DNA of 64,000 nucleotides from Rodentibacter haemolyticus (GTDB taxonomy: Bacteria; Pseudomonadota; Gammaproteobacteria; Enterobacterales; Pasteurellaceae): positions 434,001 to 498,000 of the forward strand of contig NZ_CP063056.1 of NCBI RefSeq assembly GCF_015356115.1, written 5' to 3'. The position numbers and the translations under genes were made by a program. Positions 34,977 through 43,091 of this stretch are shown in pieces; within the stretch, counting starts at the first letter, position 1; the number at the start of each line of letters is the position of its first letter. The notes under the pieces are model-generated. The model made no database searches and had not been told where the DNA came from. It saw only the letters and a program-made list of their open reading frames with translations.

Positions 34977-35978
34977 ATGAGTACTATCCATGATGTTGCC
35001 GAACTTGCCAATGTTTCTGTCGCCACAGTATCCCGCGTTTTACATAATCACACTTCCGTCAGCCCCAAAACACGTATTGCCGTTCAAAATGCGATTGCCC
35101 AATTAAGTTATCAACCCAATGCAAATGCACAAGCGCTTGCCATACAAAATACCGATACTATCGGCGTTGTCGTCACAGATGTAACCGATACTTTTTTTGC
35201 CATTCTTGTTAAAGCCGTAGATAAGGTGGCGGAGCTGCATAATAAAAGTATTTTAATCGGTATAGGATACCATCACGCAGAAAAGGAACGTGAGGCTATC
35301 AATACCTTACTGCGTAAACGTTGTAGTTGTTTAGTCGTCCATTCTAAAGCGCTTTCTGATGAAGAATTAATCGGTTACTTAGAAAAAGTACAGGGTATGG
35401 TTATTATTAATCGGGTTATCAAAGGATATGAAAATCGCTGCGTGAGTTTAGATAATCAAAAAGGAACTTACCTTGCCACGGAAATGCTTATTCGCTATGG
35501 GCATAAAAAAATTGCGTATATCGGCTCGGATCATGCTATTTCTGACGAAGCGGAACGTAAAATCGGCTATCTTAAGGCATTAAAAGCGCATAATTATCCT
35601 ATCGTTGAACATGCCATCACCCATAATTCGCCCGACTTTGAGGGCGGCGAACAGGCTATGATCGATTTACTCAGTTACAACAAGGACTTAACGGCAGTTG
35701 TCGCATATAACGACTCTATGGCGGCGGGGGCAATTTCCGTATTAAATGAAAACAATATCAATGTACCAAGTCAATTTTCCATTATTGGCTTTGATGATAT
35801 GCCAATTGCACGCTATCTCATTCCAAAATTAACAACAATTCGCTATCCTATTGATTTAATGGCAACTTATGCCGCTAATTTGGCCTTAAGCTTAGTTGAT
35901 GAAAACATTCTTCCGCCGGCAATAATCCAATTTAATCCTACATTAGTACGTCGCTTTTCTGTCGAATCTATTGATTAA
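34977..35978 (+). CDS. galR: GalR/GalS-type LacI-family repressor
   Basis: A 333-residue LacI-family regulator. The N-terminal DNA-binding domain reads STIHDVAELANVSVATVSRV and is followed by a hinge helix and a periplasmic-binding-like galactose-sensing domain (IGVVVTDVTDTFF, IIGFDDMPIARYL). It lies between the gal operon (divergent) and mglBAC (same direction), and operators fitting its family lie on both sides, so it probably controls both. GalR and GalS cannot be told apart here. Confidence 0.92.
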   Translation: MSTIHDVAELANVSVATVSRVLHNHTSVSPKTRIAVQNAIAQLSYQPNANAQALAIQNTDTIGVVVTDVTDTFFAILVKAVDKVAELHNKSILIGIGYHHAEKEREAINTLLRKRCSCLVVHSKALSDEELIGYLEKVQGMVIINRVIKGYENRCVSLDNQKGTYLATEMLIRYGHKKIAYIGSDHAISDEAERKIGYLKALKAHNYPIVEHAITHNSPDFEGGEQAMIDLLSYNKDLTAVVAYNDSMAAGAISVLNENNINVPSQFSIIGFDDMPIARYLIPKLTTIRYPIDLMATYAANLALSLVDENILPPAIIQFNPTLVRRFSVESID

Positions 35979-35980
35979 AT

Positions 35981-35996
35981 TGTGATGAAGGTCACA
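35981..35996 (+). promoter_or_regulatory. Upstream CRP site of mglBAC
   Basis: TGTGA-TGAAGG-TCACA, a perfect CRP consensus, directly after the galR stop codon. Confidence 0.75.
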
Positions 35997-36010
35997 AATT
36001 TTAATATTTT

Positions 36011-36026
36011 TTGTAATCGTTTCCAT
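36011..36026 (+). promoter_or_regulatory. GalR/GalS operator of mglBAC
   Basis: TTGTAATCGTTTCCAT fits GTGNAANCGNTTNCAC at the core positions. It lies between the two CRP sites. Confidence 0.65.
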
Positions 36027-36029
36027 TTA

Positions 36030-36072
36030 TGTGAGTTTGATCACAGATTAAAGCATACTTGTTAAGTATAAT
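36030..36072 (+). promoter_or_regulatory. mglBAC promoter with class II CRP site
   Basis: TGTGA-GTTTGA-TCACA at 36030-36045 and a perfect TATAAT at 36067-36072. If transcription starts at about 36079, the CRP centre is at -41.5, the class II position. Confidence 0.75.
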
Positions 36073-36137
36073 CCCTTGCGAGTTGTGGTAATGAGCAACA
36101 AGTTTAATTAACATCAACCTTCCCATAGGAGCGTTTT

Positions 36138-37130
36138 ATGAAAAGAACAGTACTAAGTGCGGTCGCATTAGCAGTAGGTTTAGGCGCAGCGACAGCAAGC
36201 AATGCGGCTGATACCCGTATCGGTGTAACCATTTACAAATATGACGATAATTTTATGTCATTAATGCGTAAAGAAATTAAGAAAGAAGCCGAAGCATTAA
36301 AAGGCATCGAATTGTTAATGAACGATTCCCAAAACGCACAGTCCATTCAAAACGACCAAGTTGACGTATTACTTTCAAAAGGCGTAAAAACCCTCGCAAT
36401 CAACTTAGTTGACCCGGCAGCCGCACCAACGATTATCGGTAAAGCAAAATCAGATAATGTTCCTGTCGTTTTCTTTAATAAAGATCCGGGGGCGAAAGCA
36501 ATTTCCTCTTATGATAACGCTTACTATGTAGGAACTGATCCGAAAGAATCAGGCTTAATTCAAGGTGATTTAATTGCCAAACAATGGAAAGCAATGCCTG
36601 CATTGGATTTGAATAAAGACGGTAAAATTCAGTATGTGCTCTTAAAAGGCGAACCCGGTCACCCTGATGCCGAGGCCCGTACCAAATACGTAATTGAACA
36701 ATTAAATGCACAAGGGATTCAAACCGAACAACTCTTCATTGATACCGGTATGTGGGATGCTGCAATGGCAAAAGATAAAGTCGATGCATGGTTATCCAGT
36801 TCTAAAGCCAATAGCATTGAAGTTATCATTTCAAACAATGACGGTATGGCAATGGGCGCACTTGAAGCAACAAAAGCACATGGTAAAAAATTACCAATCT
36901 TCGGTGTAGATGCGTTACCCGAAGCACTACAACTTATCAAGAAAGGCGATATTGCAGGTACCGTATTAAATGATGGCGTAAACCAAGGTAAAGCAGTTGT
37001 TCAACTTGCAAATAATCTTTCTCAAGGAAAACCGGCAACCGAAGGTACTAAATGGGAATTAAAAGATCGTGTTGTACGTATTCCTTATGTAGGAATAGAT
37101 AAGGACAATTTGACCGAGTTCTTAAAATAA
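36138..37130 (+). CDS. mglB: Galactose/methyl-galactoside-binding periplasmic protein
   Basis: A 330-residue sugar-binding protein with a Sec signal peptide (cleavage after NAA or SNA near residue 24). It captures galactose and glucose for the Mgl importer and may serve chemosensing in other species. The calcium-binding loop DLNKDGKIQ is kept, and the sugar-binding residues lie in ISNNDGMAMGA and FGVDALPEAL. AGGAG precedes the ATG. It is the first gene of mglBAC. Confidence 0.96.
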   Translation: MKRTVLSAVALAVGLGAATASNAADTRIGVTIYKYDDNFMSLMRKEIKKEAEALKGIELLMNDSQNAQSIQNDQVDVLLSKGVKTLAINLVDPAAAPTIIGKAKSDNVPVVFFNKDPGAKAISSYDNAYYVGTDPKESGLIQGDLIAKQWKAMPALDLNKDGKIQYVLLKGEPGHPDAEARTKYVIEQLNAQGIQTEQLFIDTGMWDAAMAKDKVDAWLSSSKANSIEVIISNNDGMAMGALEATKAHGKKLPIFGVDALPEALQLIKKGDIAGTVLNDGVNQGKAVVQLANNLSQGKPATEGTKWELKDRVVRIPYVGIDKDNLTEFLK

Positions 37131-37149
37131 AAATTAATGTTGTAATCTT

Positions 37150-37176
37150 TAGGGGAGTGCCCAACAGCCTCCCCTA
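37150..37176 (+). terminator. Stem-loop between mglB and mglA
   Basis: AGGGGAG / CTCCCCT stem with an 11-nt loop and no T run. Such structures usually protect the upstream mRNA or cause partial termination, giving more binding protein than membrane components. Confidence 0.55.
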
Positions 37177-37194
37177 TTTCAAATGAGGTTGGAT

Positions 37195-38715
37195 ATGACA
37201 GCTCAAAATTCAAGTCAAGGCAGCCAAGTGCTGCTTACTATGACGAATGTCTGCAAGTCCTTTCCCGGTGTAAAAGCCTTAGATAACGCAAACTTAACTG
37301 TCCGCTCGCACTCAGTCCACGCGTTAATGGGAGAAAATGGTGCGGGAAAATCCACATTATTAAAATGCTTGTTTGGCATTTACGCCAAAGATGAAGGCGA
37401 AATTCTTTTTCTTGATAAGCCCGTGAACTTTAAAACCTCAAAAGAAGCCCTAGAAAATGGGATTTCAATGGTTCACCAAGAACTTAATTTAGTACGTCAA
37501 ACCAGTGTAATGGATAATCTGTGGCTAGGTCGTTATCCGCTTAAAGGACCTTTTGTTGATCACACAAAAATGTACCGTGATACCAAAGCAATTTTTGATG
37601 AATTGGACATTGATATCGATCCAAAAGAAAAAGTCGCTAAACTCTCCGTATCACAAATGCAGATGATTGAAATTGCAAAAGCATTTTCATATAACGCCAA
37701 AATCGTCATTATGGACGAGCCCACCTCTTCACTTTCGGAAAAAGAGGTAGAGCATCTATTTAAAATTATTCAAAAATTAAAAGATCGCGGTTGCGGCATC
37801 ATTTATATTTCTCACAAAATGGACGAAATCTTTAAAATTTGTGATGAAATTACTATTCTTCGAGACGGAAAATGGATCAATACCGTACCGGTCAAAAGTT
37901 CTACAATGGAACAAATCGTTGCCATGATGGTAGGTCGTGAATTAACGCAGCGTTTCCCGGAAAAAACAAACGTACCGAAAGAGGTAATTTTGGAAGTTGA
38001 ACACCTTACAGCGGTAAATCAACCCTCTATCCAAGATGTTTCCTTTGAATTGCGTAAAGGGGAAATTCTAGGCATTGCCGGACTTGTAGGTGCAAAACGA
38101 ACCGATATCGTGGAAGCCATTTTCGGTGTACGCGAACTCCAAAAGGGGACGATTAAATTACATGGAAAAACAGTAAAAAATCGAACCGCACTTGAAGCGA
38201 TTAATAATGGTTTTGCCTTAGTCACCGAAGAGCGACGTTCCACAGGAATCTATTCAAATTTAAGTATTGAATTCAATTCTTTGATTTCGAATATGAAATC
38301 CTATCTCAATCCTTTTGGGCTACTGAACAATAAAAAAATGCGCAGTGATACTCAATGGGTAATTGATGCGATGAATGTAAAAACCCCATCTCACAAAACT
38401 GCAATAGGTTCTCTTTCCGGAGGAAACCAACAAAAAGTGATTATTGGTCGTTGGTTATTAACTCAACCTGAAATTCTGATGCTTGATGAACCAACCAGAG
38501 GCATCGACATTGGTGCAAAATTTGAGATTTATCAGCTTATTCAAGAACTCGCTAAAAAAGATAAAGGAATCATTATAATTTCATCAGAAATGCCTGAATT
38601 ATTAGGAATAACAGATCGAATTTTAGTCATGAGTAACGGAAAACTAGCCGGTGTTGTGGAAACCGCAAAAACCTCTCAAGAAGAAATTTTGCAATTAGCC
38701 GCAAAATATTTATAA
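37195..38715 (+). CDS. mglA: Galactose/methyl-galactoside ABC importer ATPase
   Basis: A 506-residue double ATPase. The first Walker A is GENGAGKSTLLK, with LSVSQMQMIEIAKAFS as its signature and Walker B IVIMDEPTSSL. The second half has the degenerate GLVGAKRTD and the signature SLSGGNQQKV, with LMLDEPTRGID. I chose the ATG at 37195 (MTAQNSSQ), preceded by GAGG; an ATG four codons earlier lacks a ribosome binding site. Confidence 0.96.
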   Translation: MTAQNSSQGSQVLLTMTNVCKSFPGVKALDNANLTVRSHSVHALMGENGAGKSTLLKCLFGIYAKDEGEILFLDKPVNFKTSKEALENGISMVHQELNLVRQTSVMDNLWLGRYPLKGPFVDHTKMYRDTKAIFDELDIDIDPKEKVAKLSVSQMQMIEIAKAFSYNAKIVIMDEPTSSLSEKEVEHLFKIIQKLKDRGCGIIYISHKMDEIFKICDEITILRDGKWINTVPVKSSTMEQIVAMMVGRELTQRFPEKTNVPKEVILEVEHLTAVNQPSIQDVSFELRKGEILGIAGLVGAKRTDIVEAIFGVRELQKGTIKLHGKTVKNRTALEAINNGFALVTEERRSTGIYSNLSIEFNSLISNMKSYLNPFGLLNNKKMRSDTQWVIDAMNVKTPSHKTAIGSLSGGNQQKVIIGRWLLTQPEILMLDEPTRGIDIGAKFEIYQLIQELAKKDKGIIIISSEMPELLGITDRILVMSNGKLAGVVETAKTSQEEILQLAAKYL

Positions 38716-38735
38716 AAACACAAGGAACAGATATT

Positions 38736-39746
38736 ATGAGTGCCTTAGAAAAAAATAAATCCTTTGATTTCTTAAAACAAAATGCTATTTATTTTGTGCT
38801 GTTGATTCTGCTCGGCATCATCATTGCACAAGATCCAACCTTCTTAAACTTGATGAATTTCAGTAATATTTTAACCCAATCTTCCGTGCGTTTAATTATA
38901 GCTCTCGGAGTCGCGGGCTTAATCGTTACGCAGGGAACGGACTTATCTGCCGGTCGTCAGGTGGGTCTAGCGGCTGTGATCTCCGCAACAATGTTACAAG
39001 CCGTTGATAATGTTAACCGTGTCTTCCCTGATTTAGGTCAAATTCCGATTCCTGTGGTTATACTTGTTGTTTGTGCAATCGGTGGATTAATCGGTTTATT
39101 TAACGGTTTAGTGGTTGCTTATCTCAATGTCACGCCATTTATTGCCACTATGGGAACCATGATCATCGTTTATGGTGCAAATTCTCTCTACTATGATGCG
39201 GTGGGAGGTTCTCCAATCGCCGGTTTCAGTGAAGAATTTTCAACCTTTGCTCAAGGTTTCTTCCGATTCGGTTCGTTCAAACTCTCTTACATCACTATTT
39301 ATGCGGCTATCGCCACCTTCTTTATGTGGATATTATGGAATAAAACCCGCTTCGGTAAGAATGTTTTTGCGATTGGGGGAAATCCGGAAGCGGCTAAAGT
39401 TTCAGGTGTAAACGTCGCCAAAAACCTTGCGCTTATTTATATGATCTCAGGTATCTTCTATGCATTCGGAGGAATGTTGGAAGCCGGTCGTATCGGTAGC
39501 GCCACCAACAACCTAGGTTTTATGTATGAAATGGACGCTATTGCAGCTTGTGTAGTGGGCGGTGTCTCTTTTGCAGGTGGCGTAGGAACTATCATCGGTG
39601 TAGTAACAGGGGTATTAATCTTTACCGTGATTAACTACGGTTTAACCTATATCGGTGTGAACCCTTACTGGCAATACATCATTAAAGGTAGCATTATTAT
39701 TCTTGCTGTTGCGATAGATTCTCTGAAATACGCGAAGAAAAAATAA
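38736..39746 (+). CDS. mglC: Galactose/methyl-galactoside ABC importer permease
   Basis: A 336-residue permease of the RbsC/MglC family with eight to ten membrane helices. It shows GTDLSAGRQVGLAAV and the ATPase-docking region FAIGGNPEAAKVSGV. AAGGAACAG precedes the ATG. It closes the operon and is followed by an uptake-sequence terminator. Confidence 0.95.
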   Translation: MSALEKNKSFDFLKQNAIYFVLLILLGIIIAQDPTFLNLMNFSNILTQSSVRLIIALGVAGLIVTQGTDLSAGRQVGLAAVISATMLQAVDNVNRVFPDLGQIPIPVVILVVCAIGGLIGLFNGLVVAYLNVTPFIATMGTMIIVYGANSLYYDAVGGSPIAGFSEEFSTFAQGFFRFGSFKLSYITIYAAIATFFMWILWNKTRFGKNVFAIGGNPEAAKVSGVNVAKNLALIYMISGIFYAFGGMLEAGRIGSATNNLGFMYEMDAIAACVVGGVSFAGGVGTIIGVVTGVLIFTVINYGLTYIGVNPYWQYIIKGSIIILAVAIDSLKYAKKK

Positions 39747-39775
39747 GGCATAGTGAACAAAAATAAAAACTTGAT

Positions 39776-39811
39776 AAAAACAAACCGCACTTTATGTGCG
39801 GTTTGTTTTTA
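39776..39811 (+). terminator. Terminator after mglC
   Basis: A 15-bp stem AAAAACAAACCGCAC / GTGCGGTTTGTTTTT with a 5-nt loop. It is symmetrical, so it may also stop the convergent lipoprotein gene at 39,836. Confidence 0.85.
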
Positions 39812-39835
39812 GAGATAAAAATAAACTATTTCTTG

Positions 39836-40138
39836 TTACCAGTAACGATGATGATAGCCACGATAATAACCAAATCCGACACTTGGCATAACCACAACCG
39901 GTGCAGATTGACGATATCGCACTTTAGGGCGGGAATCACTCGCATTTACTTTTATCGGATCATCAATATCTCTTGCGGCGTTTGCTTTCTGTTCTGCGGT
40001 TACCGTATTTCCGCTCGCAACGCGGGCCTGATACTCTTGAACTGTTTTCATATCATAAACGCCATTATCTTGTTGATGTTGCGTTGAACCGCAAGCAACA
40101 AGAAACACTATAGGAAATATAATCAATAATTTTTTCAT
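39836..40138 (-). CDS. Small lipoprotein of unknown function
   Basis: A 100-residue protein with a lipoprotein signal and lipobox LVAC (Cys16). The middle is charged (YDMKTVQEYQARVASGN) and the C terminus is rich in aromatic residues (FGYYRGYHHRYW). I recognise no family. It overlaps the upstream gene by 4 bp, so the pair is cotranscribed from the AT-rich gap at 40,702-41,062. Confidence 0.65.
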   Translation of the reverse strand: MKKLLIIFPIVFLVACGSTQHQQDNGVYDMKTVQEYQARVASGNTVTAEQKANAARDIDDPIKVNASDSRPKVRYRQSAPVVVMPSVGFGYYRGYHHRYW

Positions 40139-40701
40139 TTTTTACCCGGTTTACAAATTGTTTTATCCAAAAACGCTTTACTTATATCAATTTTATCCTT
40201 AACGGTTTGCTCTATTTTTCCTTCTTCCCGTTTACGAATTTTTTTCTCTAATTGAGCATTGTTAATTACATAAACAGGGGCATACCTCAAATTTGTCGAA
40301 TTTTTTTCTTTATAGATTGAAGCACCTGTAATTCCACCATAATACTGACTCTTATCCCCACGATTGACATAATTGCTAGTCGTATTCGTAAAATCCACAC
40401 CATAGTTGCCTTCAAAGCCATCACATATCCCTGCGTTAGAAACAAAAACACTATGAGAAGAAAATTCCTCATTCACAACATAAACCGAAAACTCAATGCT
40501 ACCGGCTAATTTTTTAGTATCTTGGAGTGAGTTCTCCGGTTCTAAAGTTTCTTGGGTTTTAGAATCAACATAGCGGACTAAATTTCCAACCTCTTCTGTT
40601 TCTCTATCTGTTTGTGATGTGTTTGCAAAAGTTGAAAAAGAAAAAGTCGATAAAGTAGAAAAAAACAAAAGGGAAATATTTATTTTCTTACGGCAACTCA
40701 T
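40135..40701 (-). CDS. Exported protein of unknown function
   Basis: A 188-residue protein with a likely Sec signal peptide (hydrophobic residues 8-24, cleavage after FSTFA). The mature part has two cysteines (NAGICDGFEG and DKTICKPGKK) that could form a disulfide, and a lysine-rich helical stretch before the end. No family was recognised. It starts after a lone AT-rich gap and runs directly into the small lipoprotein gene. Confidence 0.55.
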   Translation of the reverse strand: MSCRKKINISLLFFSTLSTFSFSTFANTSQTDRETEEVGNLVRYVDSKTQETLEPENSLQDTKKLAGSIEFSVYVVNEEFSSHSVFVSNAGICDGFEGNYGVDFTNTTSNYVNRGDKSQYYGGITGASIYKEKNSTNLRYAPVYVINNAQLEKKIRKREEGKIEQTVKDKIDISKAFLDKTICKPGKK

Positions 40702-41062
40702 ACGTATAATCCTTTTATTACCACTAGTTCTATTAAGTTTTATAAATACTTCCCTTTCTTAAAAGAAAGATACCTCATTAGAGTTAAATCTTCAACAAAT
40801 AAATATCAATAACGATATTATTCACGAAATAACCTCACCCATTTCTCAATATATTTTTTTAAATTAAATACTCGTCAATTCTACAGCATTATTATCAGGG
40901 TGTATGATATATGTCCTTACCTACATAACGAAATTCGTTTTGTGCAACGACTGCGTAATATTGCAATTCTAAATAGTTCTTTCATGTCAAATTAACGTTG
41001 AAAAGGGTTTAGTTTGATGCGACAAAATTTTAAATCCAAACTATTACAATATTATTTCAATA
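40702..41062. other. AT-rich intergenic gap
   Basis: A 361-bp stretch without a convincing gene. TATAAT-like sequence just upstream of the 40,701 start may be its promoter. At 40,937-40,965 the sequence TTTTGTGCAACGACTGCGTA resembles the right end of the MITE-like repeats, and the preceding bases weakly resemble a left end, so this may be a decayed or internally deleted copy. Confidence 0.35.
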
Positions 41063-41980
41063 TTAATTTTTCTGAGGCGTGATACTTTTTGATTTTTCCT
41101 GCTCCTGCGTTTCCAAAGCATCACGGGCTGCACGAATACTCTTTTCAATCAATGGGATACGCTTATCGTCTTTTGGCATTAAGCGTAACATCATCGCCCA
41201 AGTTACAGCCGCCATTTTGTAATCTTCCGTTTCAAAATAACGGAAAGCCAGTAAACTGAGCGCTTCAATATTGGTATGATCTTTACGAATGACTTCACGC
41301 AGTAAATCGCTTCCTTTTAACTTATCTGTCGTATCCTCAGAAAACATCAATACGCGTGCATAACCAAGTTTATATTCTGAATTTTCAGGATCAAGCTTAT
41401 GTGCTTTTTGATAACTATCAAAGGCTAAACGCGCATCACCTAAATTCATTCCGATTTGACCAAGTAGCCACCACTTTTTAGCATCGGTTGAATTTTTCTG
41501 TAAATCGATGCGAAGTGCGGTAGAAAATTGTTGCATTTCCACATCAGAAAGCGGATTCGTCTCTTCTTCTTTCATTCGTTCATAAAAATACGGCAATTTT
41601 GCATAAGTTTGTTCAAGCATAGATTCCGCCCGCCAAGCTCCAACCATAAAGTAAGCAGTACCGGCAATAATCCCTAAGGCAAGCAAGCCGGAAACAAACC
41701 AAATTTTCCCATAGGATTTTTCGGATTGGGTAGCGGTTTCTTGCAGATACGGCACATCATCCAATAAAGTTTTTTGCAGCTCTTGTTTTAGTTGGGCGGC
41801 ATTTTCCACTAAACCTTGCGAATCATCCAGATCAATTTCTTGTAAACGTGAAAAATATAATGCCTTGTTTAATTCGTCACGCTTTTGTTCATCTTTAGTC
41901 TTAAATCGGCGCAATAAAGGATAAAAACAAATTAATGCCACCATCAAAGTGATTGTGATCAGGCTTAATACAAAATACAT
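41063..41980 (-). CDS. ccmI: Cytochrome c maturation protein CcmI
   Basis: A 305-residue inner-membrane protein with two N-terminal membrane helices (residues 1-21 and about 94-115), a cytoplasmic loop between them and a periplasmic TPR domain (DARLAFDSYQKAHKLDPENS). It holds apocytochrome c for the heme ligation complex. It is encoded separately from CcmH here, while E. coli has one fused CcmH. It is last in the ccm operon, 1 bp after ccmH. Confidence 0.88.
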   Translation of the reverse strand: MYFVLSLITITLMVALICFYPLLRRFKTKDEQKRDELNKALYFSRLQEIDLDDSQGLVENAAQLKQELQKTLLDDVPYLQETATQSEKSYGKIWFVSGLLALGIIAGTAYFMVGAWRAESMLEQTYAKLPYFYERMKEEETNPLSDVEMQQFSTALRIDLQKNSTDAKKWWLLGQIGMNLGDARLAFDSYQKAHKLDPENSEYKLGYARVLMFSEDTTDKLKGSDLLREVIRKDHTNIEALSLLAFRYFETEDYKMAAVTWAMMLRLMPKDDKRIPLIEKSIRAARDALETQEQEKSKSITPQKN

Positions 41981-41981
41981 T

Positions 41982-42446
41982 CTATTTATCCTTTTGATTT
42001 AATAATTCCGCTAAACGAGCCTTATCTTCCTCTGTTAAAACAGTGTCGGATTTGACCGCACTTTGGACTTTCGGTTTGCGTTTTAATAAGAAAATCACAC
42101 CAAATACGATTAAAAATAACGGCGCAATCCATAGAATGAGCGTGGCAGCCGTTATCGGCGGGTCATAGGTTACAAAATTGCCGTAACGCGCCACCATATA
42201 ATCTACCACCTCATTTTTCGATTTGCCTTCCTGCAACAATTCAAATACTTTGCTGCGCATATCTACTGCGATTGTCGCATTAGAATCCGCAATATTATTG
42301 TTTTGACATTGAGGACAACGCAGTGATTGTGTGAGTTGATGATAATCACTTTCTTGTTGCGACGAAGCAAAATTTAATGCATCAATCGCACAAAATGCAA
42401 CTGAGCTAAACAAAAGTGCGGTCAAAAAAATACCTAATTTTCTCAT
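41982..42446 (-). CDS. ccmH: Cytochrome c maturation protein CcmH
   Basis: A 154-residue thioredoxin-like three-helix protein with a signal peptide, the redox motif LRCPQCQNNN and a C-terminal membrane anchor. It reduces the apocytochrome CXXCH disulfide before heme attachment. The start touches the ccmG stop by one base. Confidence 0.94.
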   Translation of the reverse strand: MRKLGIFLTALLFSSVAFCAIDALNFASSQQESDYHQLTQSLRCPQCQNNNIADSNATIAVDMRSKVFELLQEGKSKNEVVDYMVARYGNFVTYDPPITAATLILWIAPLFLIVFGVIFLLKRKPKVQSAVKSDTVLTEEDKARLAELLNQKDK

Positions 42447-42991
42447 TATTCTTGCCCTGCCAATTTGTCATAAATCGGTTTCAAGGTTTGCATCCATACT
42501 TTTTCGTTGACATCACCGGCTAAACGATAATGAATCACACCCGAGCCATCAACAATAAAAGTTTCCGGTGCGCCATACACACCTAAATCAAGCCCTAAAG
42601 CACCTTTTTCGTCCTTCAACACCACTTGATACGGATTTCCTAAATCTTTCAACCATTTCACGGCTTTTGCACTATCATCTTTATAATTCAGACCGATTAT
42701 CGTCACCCCTTGCTGTGCCAGTTTATTTAGATATTGATGTTCCGCATAACAAGTCGGACACCAAGTCGCCCACACATTCAGCAAAATCGGTTTTCCTTGT
42801 TGAAACAGTTCTTTACCGTAAGTTTTATTTTCAAAAAGTTCCGTTAAACTTTTAACCGGCACAGGTTTACCCATTAATGCCGATTCCAATGCTTTTATAT
42901 CTTCCCCTTGTGCATTACGATTAAGCTGCACAAGAAACATCATCGACACTGCCAAAAAGAGAACAAGAGGAATGAGTAATTTCTTTTTCAT
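42446..42991 (-). CDS. ccmG: Thiol:disulfide interchange protein CcmG/DsbE
   Basis: A 181-residue membrane-tethered periplasmic thioredoxin. It has an N-terminal anchor, the active site WATWCPTCYAEH and the cis-Pro region GVYGAPETFIVD. It receives electrons from DsbD and passes them to CcmH. Confidence 0.95.
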   Translation of the reverse strand: MKKKLLIPLVLFLAVSMMFLVQLNRNAQGEDIKALESALMGKPVPVKSLTELFENKTYGKELFQQGKPILLNVWATWCPTCYAEHQYLNKLAQQGVTIIGLNYKDDSAKAVKWLKDLGNPYQVVLKDEKGALGLDLGVYGAPETFIVDGSGVIHYRLAGDVNEKVWMQTLKPIYDKLAGQE

Positions 42992-43091
42992 TTTTTACCG
43001 CACTTTACGACTTGTTGTAGAACGTGGATATTTAAAAACCCACACATAAATCCAAAATATGATGATTAAAACCTTATTTCGCTCACCTGCG

